A stretch of 64,000 nucleotides of DNA from Alistipes shahii WAL 8301 (GCF_025145845.1 NZ_CP102253.1:2108001-2172000); one strand, 5' to 3'. Counted from the stretch's first letter, positions 6,847 to 16,482 are shown. The notes: generated by a model from the sequence alone, not told the origin. Program-made: numbers and translations.

Positions 6847-8142
6847 ATGGAGTTGCGACGGAAGATATTCTTATTGATGCTGGCGTGCGTTTGTTGTCTG
6901 AATGACAGCCATGCGCAACATGCCGTATCCGATTTATCCCTGCGGAGGGATACGAGCGTGATCATTCGTCTGTATTTCCGTTTCGACCGGTCTCTGCTCG
7001 AAAAGAAGTATCTGACAAACGAGGAGTCGCTCGCCAAACTCGACACCATGCTTAACAGACCGGAAGTCAGGGATAATCTCGATTCCATTGTCATCATCGC
7101 GTCGGCATCTCCCGAGGGCATGTTGGAACGCAACATCAAACTCGCGGAAGAACGGGCTCGGGCTACGCGCACTTATGTGTATTGGAAGCATCCCGACATC
7201 GTGCGAGAGAGGGTGCAGATATGTTCTATCGGCGAAGATTGGGCGGGACTGGCCCAACGGATTGCCGATGACGACCGATGTCCCCATCGGGCGCGAGTTC
7301 TGGAGATCATCAATTCGGACGTTGACTCCGCGACCAAAGAGTGGCGGCTAAAACAGGTGGGCGACGGTGCGGCATGGCGGCACATCGTAAACAACCATCT
7401 GCGTTATCTGCGGGCCGGCGCAACCTGCATCATCGTGTTCCAGTCGGTTCCCCATGCGCCCGAACCGACGGTCGAGCCGGAACCCGAGTCAGAACCCGGA
7501 CCGGTCGTAGAACCAGACACCGTGCAGATGCCGGCTCCGCAACCCGTTCCGGAGTCGCCGGCCATGGAACCGACGTTCGTCCGCAAGCCCCTGCTGGCCG
7601 TGAAGAGCAACCTGCTCTTCGACCTGGCCTCGGCGCTCAACGTCGAGCTCGAAGTCCCGATGGGCAAACGCTGGTCCGTTGCCGGGGAGTGGATGTTCCC
7701 GTGGTGGCGGAGCAACAAGTCGGACCTGACGATGCAGCTTCTGGCAGGACATGGCGAAATAAGATATTGGCTGGGCGACCGCGCCAAACGAGATGTCATG
7801 ACGGGCTGGCACCTCGGCTTGTACGGCGGCGGCGGAAAATTCGACTTTCAGGTCTTCAACGACGACGGTTCCCAGGGCGACTTCTTCGATGCCGGGCTGA
7901 GCTTGGGCTATGCGCACCGCATCGGACGCAGCCGCAGCCTGCGTATGGAATACACGTTGGGAGTCGGTTACCTGCGTTCGAACTATGAGGCCTACGACCG
8001 TGTGCGCGACACGAAGTACGGCGACATCAAGGTCGTCCGTTACCCGTGGGAGACCCGTCGGCTGAACTGGATCGGTCCTACGAGGGCGCGGATTTCGCTG
8101 GTATGGCTGTTGCATTACAGAAAAAAGGAGGTTGCAAAATGA
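6847..8142 (+). CDS. DUF3575-family fimbrial-operon protein
   Basis: 431 aa from the ATG at 6847, chosen because it begins a clean signal peptide (MELRRKIFLLMLACVCCLND, cut near HAQ). Residues about 30-190 form an OmpA-like/peptidoglycan-binding style region (IRLYFRFDRSLLEKKYL, VIIASASPEG, AEERARATRTYV). A Pro/Glu-rich linker follows (about 200-240). The C-terminal half (KSNLLFDLASALNVELEVPM through GHGEIRYWLG, WHLGLYGGGG, RLNWIGPTRARISLVWL) is a DUF3575 outer-membrane beta-barrel-like domain. It is the usual first gene of Mfa-type fimbrial loci and overlaps the next gene by ATGA. It probably sits in the outer membrane and aids fimbria display; mechanism unknown. Confidence 0.85.
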   Translation: MELRRKIFLLMLACVCCLNDSHAQHAVSDLSLRRDTSVIIRLYFRFDRSLLEKKYLTNEESLAKLDTMLNRPEVRDNLDSIVIIASASPEGMLERNIKLAEERARATRTYVYWKHPDIVRERVQICSIGEDWAGLAQRIADDDRCPHRARVLEIINSDVDSATKEWRLKQVGDGAAWRHIVNNHLRYLRAGATCIIVFQSVPHAPEPTVEPEPESEPGPVVEPDTVQMPAPQPVPESPAMEPTFVRKPLLAVKSNLLFDLASALNVELEVPMGKRWSVAGEWMFPWWRSNKSDLTMQLLAGHGEIRYWLGDRAKRDVMTGWHLGLYGGGGKFDFQVFNDDGSQGDFFDAGLSLGYAHRIGRSRSLRMEYTLGVGYLRSNYEAYDRVRDTKYGDIKVVRYPWETRRLNWIGPTRARISLVWLLHYRKKEVAK

Positions 8143-9128
8143 AAAACATACTGATTATATCGGCTCTTGCAGGCGTTCTGGCGCTCTCCTCCTGCTGGCG
8201 CGACGACCTTTATTATGCCACCGTCGACCGCGCCACCGTCCGTATCGAGGCCGACTGGACTCCGGCGCGGCTGACGCCCAACGGCGTTTCGGCATTCGTG
8301 TTCGACCGCAACGGCGCGGCTTTCGACGTGGTCCGGAGCAACGACTCCCGGAAAGCGGACCTCTCACTGCCCGAAGGCTTCTATAGTGTTGTCGTGCTGA
8401 ACAATACGCTGGATGAATACAGGAATATCGAAAGCGCGGGAACCGACCGGCTGGAGACCTTCGCCCTGATGGGCAGGGCGGTGTCCCCCAACTTCACGTC
8501 GCTCGGCGGCGGCACCCGAGCGGAATCCTTCATCGGGGAGCCCGACACGGTGGCCGGAAGCGTAGTCCGAAATATCGAGGTGACCCGCAAGATGATCGAA
8601 TATTTCCGGACCAAACCCCACGGCATGGAACCCGCCCCGGCGGCAGTCTATCAGACTGCTCCGACCCGCATCATCTCGGTGGCCGACATCAGGGTGCATG
8701 TCAAGGGGCTCAAATATGCCGCGGGGGCGCCCCGCACCCACCTGAAGAATCTTTCGGGCGGCTATTACCTCGATTCGGACAAGCCGCATTCGCTGCAGGT
8801 CTGCCACGAGTTCGTGCTGAACAACCGCTGCTTCGATGCGAAAGACCCGCGCAACGGCACCATCACCAGACAGCTGGCGACGTTCGGCCTGCACGATGAG
8901 ACGGGCGTGCGCTACCTGATGGAGATGGAGTTCGTGCTGCTCAACGGCGAAAAACATCCCGTCTCGCTCGATGTCACCGATGCCATCCGCGTGACGCAGG
9001 GCGCGACGCACAAGATCATCCATATCGAGGTGGAGATCGAACTTCCCGAGGTGATCGGCAACGGCGACGGCGCCTTCGACCCCGACCTGGAGGAATGGGA
9101 GGACATCGATGTCGACATCCCGATGTAA
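8139..9128 (+). CDS. FimB/Mfa2-family fimbrial anchor (DUF5119-like)
   Basis: 329-aa lipoprotein; lipobox LALSSC in the first 20 residues after a short hydrophobic signal. The start at 8139 overlaps the previous stop (ATGA) and is preceded by AAAAGGAGG. The body matches FimB/Mfa2-like anchors: RATVRIEADWTPARLTPNG, VFDRNGAAF, LPEGFYSVVVLNNTLDEY. In Porphyromonas the equivalent proteins cap or anchor the fimbria at the cell surface and set its length. It is translationally coupled to the DUF3575 gene and followed 44 bp later by a fimbrillin. Confidence 0.85.
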   Translation: MKNILIISALAGVLALSSCWRDDLYYATVDRATVRIEADWTPARLTPNGVSAFVFDRNGAAFDVVRSNDSRKADLSLPEGFYSVVVLNNTLDEYRNIESAGTDRLETFALMGRAVSPNFTSLGGGTRAESFIGEPDTVAGSVVRNIEVTRKMIEYFRTKPHGMEPAPAAVYQTAPTRIISVADIRVHVKGLKYAAGAPRTHLKNLSGGYYLDSDKPHSLQVCHEFVLNNRCFDAKDPRNGTITRQLATFGLHDETGVRYLMEMEFVLLNGEKHPVSLDVTDAIRVTQGATHKIIHIEVEIELPEVIGNGDGAFDPDLEEWEDIDVDIPM

Positions 9129-9172
9129 CCGACGAAACATGATTTTACAAACACCATAAAAAAAAGAAAAAA

Positions 9173-10255
9173 ATGAAAAGATCTGTTCTCATCGCTCTGG
9201 CGGCCTTCGCACTGGCCGGCTGCGCAAAGGAAAGCGTGGTCGACTCCGCCCTGACCAATGCCGGCAACGCTATCGGCTTCAACACCTATTCGAACATCAC
9301 CCGCGGCAATCCGTTCGACAACAACCCCGAGTTCGCCGCATCGGGCAACGTCTTCGGCGTAACGGCCTTTATTAGCACCTCGGACAGCCCCTACATGGGC
9401 AAGGCCGATGCCGGCACCGAGATCGTTTCCGACGGCACGAAATGGGACTACAAGAACACGAGCGACATCCGCTACTGGCCGACCCAGGGAGAAACCCTCA
9501 GTTTTTACGCCTATGCGCCCTACACCAAGAACGGCGTTGCGATTCCGGTTGCATATACGAAGGGCGACGGAATGATCATGACGGACTATACCGTTCCTGC
9601 CGACGATGCCGGCCAGGTGGACCTCATGTACGCCTCGGCGCTGAATGTCGCCAAGGCAAGTCCGGCCGTGAAGGTTCCCCTCCAGTTCAAACACGCGATG
9701 ACGCAGGTGCGTTTCAAGGCCAAGGCCAAGGGCGACGGTGTCTTCATCGACGTGAAGGAGAACGGCATCAAGCTGAGCAACCTCAAGTCGAAGGGCACCT
9801 TCACCCTCTCGGCCGCCGGCGCTGCCAGCTGGAGCATTACTGAAGGCAACCTGACCGAATATACGGCAGTTTTCCCCGAGACCAAGGAAATCACCAATGT
9901 GGAAGCAAAAAATCTCTATGATGCGGACAAGGCACTGATACTGCTTCCGCAGGAGTTCGCTGCAAAAACCGGTGACGGAGACATGACCGGCGGCACCCTT
10001 ACGATTTCCTGCAAGATCTATTACAAGGATAATAACGCAACCCCCCAGTATCTGTTCGGTTCGGCCGACACGTATGCCGACTACACGGTTCCGTTCAGCA
10101 GCAAGAAAGTTACCGGCGATACGGAGGGGGAAGAGATCTGGAAGATGAACAAGCGCATTACCTATACGCTGACCGTCACCGGCAACCTCGAACCTATCCT
10201 GTTCAAGACGTCGGTAGTGGATTGGGAGGATTCCAACGCAGACATGGAGATCTAA
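9173..10255 (+). CDS. Fimbrillin-family protein (Mfa1-like), probable major subunit
   Basis: 360-aa lipoprotein precursor with signal peptide and lipobox LAGC (residues 14-17). The fold family is Mfa-like fimbrillin: IGFNTYSNITRG near the mature start, WDYKNTSDIRYWPTQGETLS, FYAYAPYTKNG, VPLQFKHAMTQVRFKAKAKG and a C-terminal YTLTVTGNLEPILF then VVDWED. Members are exported as lipoproteins, trimmed by a gingipain-like protease and polymerised by strand exchange. Position after the FimB-like gene and a good Shine-Dalgarno-poor, A-rich leader (typical of Bacteroidetes) suggest the main shaft subunit. Which of the two fimbrillins is the shaft is inference. Confidence 0.88.
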   Translation: MKRSVLIALAAFALAGCAKESVVDSALTNAGNAIGFNTYSNITRGNPFDNNPEFAASGNVFGVTAFISTSDSPYMGKADAGTEIVSDGTKWDYKNTSDIRYWPTQGETLSFYAYAPYTKNGVAIPVAYTKGDGMIMTDYTVPADDAGQVDLMYASALNVAKASPAVKVPLQFKHAMTQVRFKAKAKGDGVFIDVKENGIKLSNLKSKGTFTLSAAGAASWSITEGNLTEYTAVFPETKEITNVEAKNLYDADKALILLPQEFAAKTGDGDMTGGTLTISCKIYYKDNNATPQYLFGSADTYADYTVPFSSKKVTGDTEGEEIWKMNKRITYTLTVTGNLEPILFKTSVVDWEDSNADMEI

Positions 10256-10370
10256 GACGCTCTGGCCGCACGCATGCGCCGGCCTCACGAAATTCCGGGA
10301 GGGTTGAATGTCCCTCCCGGAGTACAAACCGGACCGCCCGGCGGTCCGATACGATTTACAAGTTACGGAT

Positions 10371-11396
10371 ATGGAAACACGAAGATATTGGCTTTGGGCG
10401 GTTTTCAGCCTGACGACTCTTATATCGTGCGGCAGGGGAGGGGATGAAGCCCTGCAACCCGCGGACGACGCCATCCGGTTCGACGACCGGATAGGGGATT
10501 CGGCCGTTCCATGGACGAAAGGCGTACAGACCGACGACGGCAACTTTGCCGACTTCGGGGTTTTCGCCTACTATTCGCCCCAGGGCAGCTACGATGCCGC
10601 CGCTTCGAAGCCCGATTACATGTACAATGTCCGGGTGACACGCCCCGCCGGAGGGGACTGGACCTATTCTCCGACGAAATACTGGCCCCAGGGAAAGGTC
10701 AGCTTCTTCGCCTATGCTCCGTATGACACCGATGCGGCGGTCTCCGTCTCATGCGGGACAGGCGCTCCGCGCGTCACCTATGCCGTTCCCGACGCCGTGG
10801 CGGATCACCGCGACCTGCTGCTGAGCGCCCCGGCCCTCGACCGGACGAAAGAGGGCGGCAGGGTGCCGCTGACATTCCGCCATGCGTTGGCGGCCGTGGT
10901 CTTCGAAGCCAGCGTCGACGGCACGCTCTCCGAGGGACAGTCGATACGCATAACCGGAATCCGTCTCGGAAAGTTCCTGCATAAGGCCACCTGCCACCAC
11001 GAACTGCCGGACGCCATCACGCAGACCTTAGCGACGGACGCCGCCGACAGGGAGTACGCTCTCTCGGAGGCGGACGGCACGTTGCAGGGCAATTCGCTGG
11101 TTGCCGTCTATCCCGTCTACCAGCCGGTCTCCTCCGCAACGGGCTGCGCGATGCTTTGGCCGCAACAGATCGATGACGACGACCTGCTCACCGTCACGGT
11201 CCGCTACACGTCGAACGGCGTGACGCGGGAATCTGCAATAGTTCGGAATATCGGCGATTTCGTCGTCTCCGGCAGCATCGAAGCCAGCAAGCGATATGTT
11301 TTCAGACTGAAGTTCACCCCGTTCGGCGAGATGGCGCTGACCTGTGTGGTGCAGGACTGGAACCAGGAAACCATTGATGTCCCCGATTTCGATTGA
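10371..11396 (+). CDS. Second fimbrillin-family protein, probable minor subunit
   Basis: 341 aa from METRRYWLWA; lipobox LISC near residue 20. It shares the fimbrillin signature with the preceding gene: IRFDDRIGDSAVPWTKG, DWTYSPTKYWPQGKVSFFAYAPYD, VPLTFRHALAAVVFEAS, and a closing VVQDWNQETIDV. Sequence is clearly diverged from its neighbour, so it is not a recent duplicate. In Mfa-type loci extra fimbrillins serve as adaptor or accessory subunits near the tip. A GC-rich inverted repeat-like spacer (10256-10370) separates it from the first fimbrillin. It ends 5 bp before the next ATG. Confidence 0.84.
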   Translation: METRRYWLWAVFSLTTLISCGRGGDEALQPADDAIRFDDRIGDSAVPWTKGVQTDDGNFADFGVFAYYSPQGSYDAAASKPDYMYNVRVTRPAGGDWTYSPTKYWPQGKVSFFAYAPYDTDAAVSVSCGTGAPRVTYAVPDAVADHRDLLLSAPALDRTKEGGRVPLTFRHALAAVVFEASVDGTLSEGQSIRITGIRLGKFLHKATCHHELPDAITQTLATDAADREYALSEADGTLQGNSLVAVYPVYQPVSSATGCAMLWPQQIDDDDLLTVTVRYTSNGVTRESAIVRNIGDFVVSGSIEASKRYVFRLKFTPFGEMALTCVVQDWNQETIDVPDFD

Positions 11397-11401
11397 CGAT
11401 T

Positions 11402-14176
11402 ATGAAACGATTATTCCATATAGCCTGGATGTGTCTGGCCGTCGCGGCGTGCTCGAAGGATGAATTGCCCGGAACGCATGGCGAGTTTGCCTCGCTGACG
11501 CTGAGCGTCGCCTCTTCGCAGAACGACGTGAAGACCCGCGCCGTGTCGGCCGATGCCGACGAACAGCGGATCAACAACCTCTACATCTTCATATTCAACC
11601 CGGACGGGTCGGTCGATTGCCGCAACTATATCTCCAGCCTGAGCGCATCGAGCTGGACCGGAACCATCGGCGGCCTGACGTGCGGCACGGGGAAAAGCGT
11701 GGCCGCCATTGCCAATACGGACAATACGGTCGTCGACATTACCCGCGAGATGCTCGACGGCATCGCCTCGCGTGCGGCGTTGGATTCGTGCGTGGTGAAC
11801 CTCCGGGGCAAGTTCATCGAACGGGGCACCAACTTCCTGATGACGGGCGTCGCCGAGAATGTCACCGTCACGGCCGGCAGTCCCGTCTCGGCTACCGTGC
11901 CGCTGACACGCGTCGACTCCAAAATCCGCTTCCGCGTCACCGAGGCTTCGGGCGTCACCTTCACTTCCGACGACTGGCGCGTCGTGTCGGTTCCACGCAA
12001 GGCGGGGATGATGGCTTCGCGCACCGACCTGTGCACCGACCCCGCGGAGTGCTTCGATACGGAGTGGGCTCATTTCGAGGAGGACGGCAAGACCTTCGCC
12101 TTCTATTCGCTGGAGAGCGTCCTGACGCCCCGGGCCGAGATTCCCGTCACGGCGGGCACCTATGAGGAGCAGTATGCGCTGCGCGAGAAACAAGACAAGA
12201 CCCCGACCGGCGCGGGAATCGAGGTCGCCAACGGCGACTATACCTATGCGCCGAAGACCGGAACCTGCGTCCAGTTGCGGGGTGACATACGCTACAAGGA
12301 CGCGTCGTCGGGCGTGGAAATATCGACCGATGTGGTCTATACGATCCATCTCGGAGGCGTGGAAGGCGTCGACGACTACAACTTGCTCCGCAACACCTAC
12401 TATACCTATAACGTGAAAATCGTGTCGGTGGACAAAATCATCATCGAGGTCGATTCGAGCAAGAAGACCGAGGAGGACGAGCAGCGTCCCGGCGCCGAGG
12501 GCGATGTCGTGATGGCGCTGCAGATCAAGGAGCTGGACGCGTACAACGAGGTGTTCACCCTGAGTTTCCACCAGAGCAACGTGGACGAGACCATGACCTG
12601 GGACGTCAACACCCCCTTCTCGCGGGGCGCCGCCGGCGAACATCCGGCCGACTACAAGTGGATAAAGTTCCGGATCAACAGCAAGAACAGCAGCAACTTC
12701 TACAGTAGCACCGATTTCCGCGCCTATCCGGGCAACGATGCGGTCTACACGGGGACGGTCTCGCTGGACACCTATATGACTGACGTGGCGAACGGGACGG
12801 ACAAACTGCTGTATGTCGACCAGTTGGTGAATATCCTTCAGGCCTGCAAGGAGCGTTACCGTACCAGCGGAAGCGGGGGCTCCGACCACCTGTTCGACAG
12901 TAGCGACTACATGCGCTTCACGGCATTCGTCGACGAATACTATTACGAGACGAGCCCGACCGATCCTTCGGAAACGGCCGTGAACGGCTTGTGGAAGAAA
13001 TTCGTCAACCAGCAGGCGCGGGTCATGAACATCCTTTCGAATCTGGCGTACAGCCCCGATCGCCAGAGCACGAAGACCAACGCCATCTACTCGATCCGCC
13101 AGTCCTCGATCCAGACCATGTATAACATCATGGACGAAGAGAATTTCACGGCCTGGGGCACGCAGATGATCCAGGAAGAAACGCCGGTCGCATTCGAAAA
13201 AAACACGAACGACGTTTCCAACCCGACATACAACGACTCGAACAACGGACGTGCGAATACGCTCCGGATGTGGCTGGGCGGCAGTACGACCAAACGCTGG
13301 AGCGATTACGTCACGATGTCGACCTGGACCATGAAGTCTGATTACGAGGCTGCCAAATACAAATGTCTGCGGATGAACCGCGACAACGACGGCGACGGCA
13401 CGATCGACGAGAACGAGGTGCAATGGTATCTGGCGGCCATCCACCAGTTGACGGATCTATGGATCGGCGAATGGTCCTTCGACCCGCGAGCCAGGCTTTA
13501 CAGGAAAACGACCTGGACAGAGGGGCAGGAGCAGTATTTCGCCAGCAGTACGGTTCACGAGAAGTACCTTGGCTATGACAATCCCATAATCCTATGGTCA
13601 TCCGAAGGCTCCTCGACCGGAAAACTTTCCGAAAATTATTCCGGTTCGATTTCTACTCCTGTTTATTATCGTTGTGTCCGTAATCTAGGAATTCCACGCA
13701 CGGCCGCCGGAACCGTCAAGCCCGACGATCTGGCTACCTACGATGCGATGACCCGCAGGATCTCGCTTGCCCGAATCGATCAGCAATCCATCCGCGGCTA
13801 TTTCCAGACCGCCGAACTGCCCGAACACCACGAACGCGAGGCGGCCAACAAACCGTGGCGGACATTCGAGGTCATGAACACGACATCCGGAAACAATACC
13901 TATAACTGGGAGACGCTGAGAAGCGATGCAAGCAGCGGCGACTCCCCCTGTCCGACGGGATACCGCATCCCCAATCAGCGGGAACTGGCGCTGATGCACT
14001 CCCGAATCGGCAACGACGGAAACTGGACGCTCAACAACCATTTTTCGCGCACCCGTTTCCAGTTCGGCTCGAACCGCCCCGGATTCTCCGTCAGCCAAGG
14101 CAACAGTGTGCTGTATCTGTTGACCGGCACAGGCAATTATGGCGGCGTGCGCTGCGTGAAAGATATAAACGAATAA
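11402..14176 (+). CDS. DUF4906-family large fimbrial (tip-like) protein
   Basis: 924-aa lipoprotein; start at 11402 (MKRLFHIAWMC) preferred to the TTG at 11393 that would overlap. Lipobox AVAAC near residue 17. The N-terminal half has fimbrillin-like beta-sandwich features (LTLSVASSQNDVKTRAV, NNLYIFIFNPDGSVD, VPLTRVDSKIRFRV). The C-terminal quarter has CPTGYRIPNQRELALM and a final GGVRCVKD, like the FISUMP-type end of tip proteins. DUF4906 proteins usually close Mfa-type fimbrial operons and are likely tip or adhesin subunits. It is the last gene of the operon, converging with the zinc transporter genes. Confidence 0.84.
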   Translation: MKRLFHIAWMCLAVAACSKDELPGTHGEFASLTLSVASSQNDVKTRAVSADADEQRINNLYIFIFNPDGSVDCRNYISSLSASSWTGTIGGLTCGTGKSVAAIANTDNTVVDITREMLDGIASRAALDSCVVNLRGKFIERGTNFLMTGVAENVTVTAGSPVSATVPLTRVDSKIRFRVTEASGVTFTSDDWRVVSVPRKAGMMASRTDLCTDPAECFDTEWAHFEEDGKTFAFYSLESVLTPRAEIPVTAGTYEEQYALREKQDKTPTGAGIEVANGDYTYAPKTGTCVQLRGDIRYKDASSGVEISTDVVYTIHLGGVEGVDDYNLLRNTYYTYNVKIVSVDKIIIEVDSSKKTEEDEQRPGAEGDVVMALQIKELDAYNEVFTLSFHQSNVDETMTWDVNTPFSRGAAGEHPADYKWIKFRINSKNSSNFYSSTDFRAYPGNDAVYTGTVSLDTYMTDVANGTDKLLYVDQLVNILQACKERYRTSGSGGSDHLFDSSDYMRFTAFVDEYYYETSPTDPSETAVNGLWKKFVNQQARVMNILSNLAYSPDRQSTKTNAIYSIRQSSIQTMYNIMDEENFTAWGTQMIQEETPVAFEKNTNDVSNPTYNDSNNGRANTLRMWLGGSTTKRWSDYVTMSTWTMKSDYEAAKYKCLRMNRDNDGDGTIDENEVQWYLAAIHQLTDLWIGEWSFDPRARLYRKTTWTEGQEQYFASSTVHEKYLGYDNPIILWSSEGSSTGKLSENYSGSISTPVYYRCVRNLGIPRTAAGTVKPDDLATYDAMTRRISLARIDQQSIRGYFQTAELPEHHEREAANKPWRTFEVMNTTSGNNTYNWETLRSDASSGDSPCPTGYRIPNQRELALMHSRIGNDGNWTLNNHFSRTRFQFGSNRPGFSVSQGNSVLYLLTGTGNYGGVRCVKDINE

Positions 14177-14239
14177 CGCCGCAGGGAGGCATTCTCCGCC
14201 CTAATGCGCCCGGCTGTATGACCATTGTCGCGGTGGTCG

Positions 14240-15019
14240 TTATCGGACAGAATCGTGGTCGCAGCATCCGTCCCCCGGGTGGTGCTCCAGCACGGTGTGG
14301 GGAATGTGGCCGTGCGAAACGAGCTGGATAGGGCAGTCGTAGTTGCGCAGCTGCTCTTCGGTCAGCACGTTCGAGCGATGACGGTGCACGCGGCGGTTGA
14401 CACAGACGATCTCTTTCACGACACTCGTGATCGTGCCGATGTCGTGCGACACCATGACGATTGCCATGTGCGTATTCAGTTCGTGCAGCGTGCGGTAAAG
14501 CTCTTTCTCGAACTTGTTGTCCACGAAATTCGCGGGTTCGTCCAGAATCAGCAGCTTCGGGTCCGAGATCACGGCCCGGGCCAGCAGCGCCCGCTGCATC
14601 TGGCCGCCCGACACCTCTCCGATCGGCTGGCGGGCCGTTTCGGCAATCCCCGACGAGGCCAGCAGCGCCATCGCCTTTTCGCGGTCCTCCCGGGTGTAGG
14701 GGGAGCGGAACCCGCGGCGGCCCTGCAATCCCGACAGCACGACTTCGAGCACCGAGATCGGAAACTCCCGGTCGAAATCCGACAACTGCGGCATATAGCC
14801 GATCAGCCGCTCCTTGCCCCGGAACAACTCCGGCGCCAAACATATTTCGCCCGTATGGGGCACGGTTCCGAGTATGGCTTTCACGAGCGTCGTCTTTCCG
14901 CCGCCGTTGGGACCTATGACACCCAGGAAATCGTCGTCGCCGATTTCCAGATCGACATGTTGAATGGCTTCGTATCCGTCGTATGCGACGCTTACGTCGC
15001 GCATCGTTACCAGATTCAT
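14240..15019 (-). CDS. znuC: Metal (zinc) ABC transporter ATP-binding protein
   Basis: 259 aa with a full ABC ATPase set: Walker A GPNGGGKTTL (about 36-45), signature GEVSGGQMQRALLAR, Walker B LLILDEP with D-loop, and H-loop VMVSHD. The C-terminus ends in a metal-rich tail (LEHHPGDGCCDHDS). It resembles ZnuC/TroB ATPases that power zinc or manganese import. It overlaps the binding-protein gene by 4 bp (ATGA), so the two are translated together. The membrane permease gene normally next to them is absent here: the next gene is convergent. Confidence 0.9.
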   Translation of the reverse strand: MNLVTMRDVSVAYDGYEAIQHVDLEIGDDDFLGVIGPNGGGKTTLVKAILGTVPHTGEICLAPELFRGKERLIGYMPQLSDFDREFPISVLEVVLSGLQGRRGFRSPYTREDREKAMALLASSGIAETARQPIGEVSGGQMQRALLARAVISDPKLLILDEPANFVDNKFEKELYRTLHELNTHMAIVMVSHDIGTITSVVKEIVCVNRRVHRHRSNVLTEEQLRNYDCPIQLVSHGHIPHTVLEHHPGDGCCDHDSVR

Positions 15020-15867
15020 TTTGCGGTGATTAAGTCGGTTATCGTGTCGATGTTCGCTATGGCGTCCCGGTCCAGCGGATCAATCGCCACGTATTCGGCG
15101 TCGATGTCTCGGGCTATGACCTCCACGGTCGATGCCGGGAATTGCTTTTGGTAGAATATCCGGCGGACTCCATCCTCCCGGGCTTGCCGGATGATCGCCG
15201 TCAACTGCCTGGCCGAGGGCTCCTTACCGTCTGCTTCGATGGCGACTTGCCGCAGCCCGTAGTCGCGGGCATAATAGGTGAGGGCGGGGTGGTAGACGAT
15301 GAAATATTCGATGCCGCTCCGTGCGATTTTCTCCGCCGTGCGAGCGTCCAATGCTTGTAACTCTTTCTGCAACCGGTTATAATTGGTTTCGTATTTCACC
15401 GAATCGGGATAGGCTTTGCGAATGGCTTCGAAAGCGTTTGCCGCCATCTTCTGCAACGCCTTCGGGGAGGTCCAGACATGGGGATCGACACCGTGCGTAT
15501 GATTGTGTCCGTGGCTGCTGTGCGAACAAGAGCCTTCGATCAGGTCGATTCCGCGGCTCAGGTCGATGACTTTCTCCTGTTGTTCGATTTTGCCCAACAG
15601 CGAGGTTTCGAAGTCGATAAGTCCCACATTGAAAATAAGTTGCGCTTCGTTTAGCTCCACAAATTGTCTGGGCGTAGGTTCGAACGTCTCGGGACTGGCT
15701 CCGGCGGGCACGAGTACTTCGACTTCGAAATCTCCGCCGACAATGCTGTCCACAAGACTTTGCAGCGGTTGTATCGAAACGTATAAAATTCTGTTATTCT
15801 GCCGGTTATTCGTTATGCAGGCCGTCAGCAGCATGATTGCTGACAGATATGTCGCAATTTTACGCAT
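15016..15867 (-). CDS. znuA: Zinc ABC transporter substrate-binding lipoprotein
   Basis: 283-aa lipoprotein of the cluster A-I (ZnuA/TroA) family: lipobox MLLTAC (residues 12-17), ILYVSIQPLQSLVDSIVGG at the mature start, the conserved TPRQ metal-binding area, and a His-rich loop CSHSSHGHNHTHGVDPHVW typical of zinc-specific members. Later blocks YHPALTYYARDYGL and FYQKQFPASTVEVIA fit the second lobe. It should bind zinc at the outer face of the inner membrane for the ATPase encoded next to it. A palindrome ATTGATAATCAAT lies 2 bp upstream of the start codon, a possible repressor site. Upstream lie decayed transposases. Confidence 0.9.
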   Translation of the reverse strand: MRKIATYLSAIMLLTACITNNRQNNRILYVSIQPLQSLVDSIVGGDFEVEVLVPAGASPETFEPTPRQFVELNEAQLIFNVGLIDFETSLLGKIEQQEKVIDLSRGIDLIEGSCSHSSHGHNHTHGVDPHVWTSPKALQKMAANAFEAIRKAYPDSVKYETNYNRLQKELQALDARTAEKIARSGIEYFIVYHPALTYYARDYGLRQVAIEADGKEPSARQLTAIIRQAREDGVRRIFYQKQFPASTVEVIARDIDAEYVAIDPLDRDAIANIDTITDLITAK

Positions 15868-15868
15868 G

Positions 15869-15881
15869 ATTGATAATCAAT
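15869..15881. promoter_or_regulatory. Palindrome at znuA start, possible Zur site
   Basis: ATTGATAATCAAT is a perfect 13-bp palindrome directly before the znuA start codon and looks like the AT-rich GATAATC core of Fur/Zur boxes. The same 13-mer occurs at 41947-41959 in an unrelated leader, which lowers specificity. Confidence 0.3.
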
Positions 15882-15922
15882 GTTTTTTAGTAACTATTCA
15901 GCGGTAGGTGCATGTCAAGGTT

Positions 15923-16114
15923 TCAGACCTCAAACAAGGCTTGAATGGCACTAAAAGAAGTATGGTTGTGCTTCTTGGCAGTCTCAATGACGGAATGAAG
16001 TTCGAGGAATGTGTCTGCCCTAAATCGGAGCGGAATGTGCAAGAATTCTTCAACTTGATGGGATCGTAAAATAAACTGTGTCAGAGGTTGTATTCGGGAC
16101 GATTTTGGGATCAC
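15923..16114 (-). pseudogene. Transposase C-terminal fragment
   Basis: A 63-codon fragment ending FRADTFLELHSVIETAKKHN then AIQALFEV. The SVIETAKKHN block resembles the closing helix of IS66-type transposases, but the match is short and from memory. It abuts the IS4-like fragment on the same strand, so this is a junction of unrelated IS debris. Confidence 0.4.
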
Positions 16115-16482
16115 GGCAAATCCCGAAATCGTTCCGTAAAGGTAATGTTATTTTTTTGTTCTTTGGCATCACTACTGTCGGTCGCGAACTCCTCGAATAT
16201 GCGGTAGTTGCGCTGCTCGTTAGCCTTGTTAAGATTGCTTCTGGTCACGGATTTGCCGATGCCGAGGTGATAAAGTTTTCCGGCATGCGCTTCCATCGCA
16301 ACAATGAGATCCCGCAGGCTCTCTCGATTTGACAGCTGTCCGAACATCATCGTAAGTAGTTGATTCCAACAAGTATAACTCTTTATATACTTGTCGCCTT
16401 CATACTTCTTTACAATGCGGAGGAACTTAAAATTGTCCAGGAAGCCGACTAATTGGGCGAAAACATATTTGTCTTTATTCAT
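16111..16482 (-). pseudogene. IS4-family (DUF4372-type) transposase, truncated
   Basis: The first about 100 residues match the N-terminal domain of Bacteroides IS4-family transposases: MNKDKYVFAQLVGFLDNFKF, SYTCWNQLLTMMFGQLSNRE, SLRDLIVAMEAHAGKLYHLG and TRSNLNKANEQRNYRIFEEF. After FEEFAT the frame degenerates and stops; the catalytic DDE core is missing. It is a dead relic lying between other IS debris and about 240 bp upstream of the zinc-binding protein gene. Confidence 0.8.

Noticed and set aside
11411..13444. 677-codon minus-strand open frame
   Set aside because: Antisense shadow of the DUF4906 gene, explained by high GC3.
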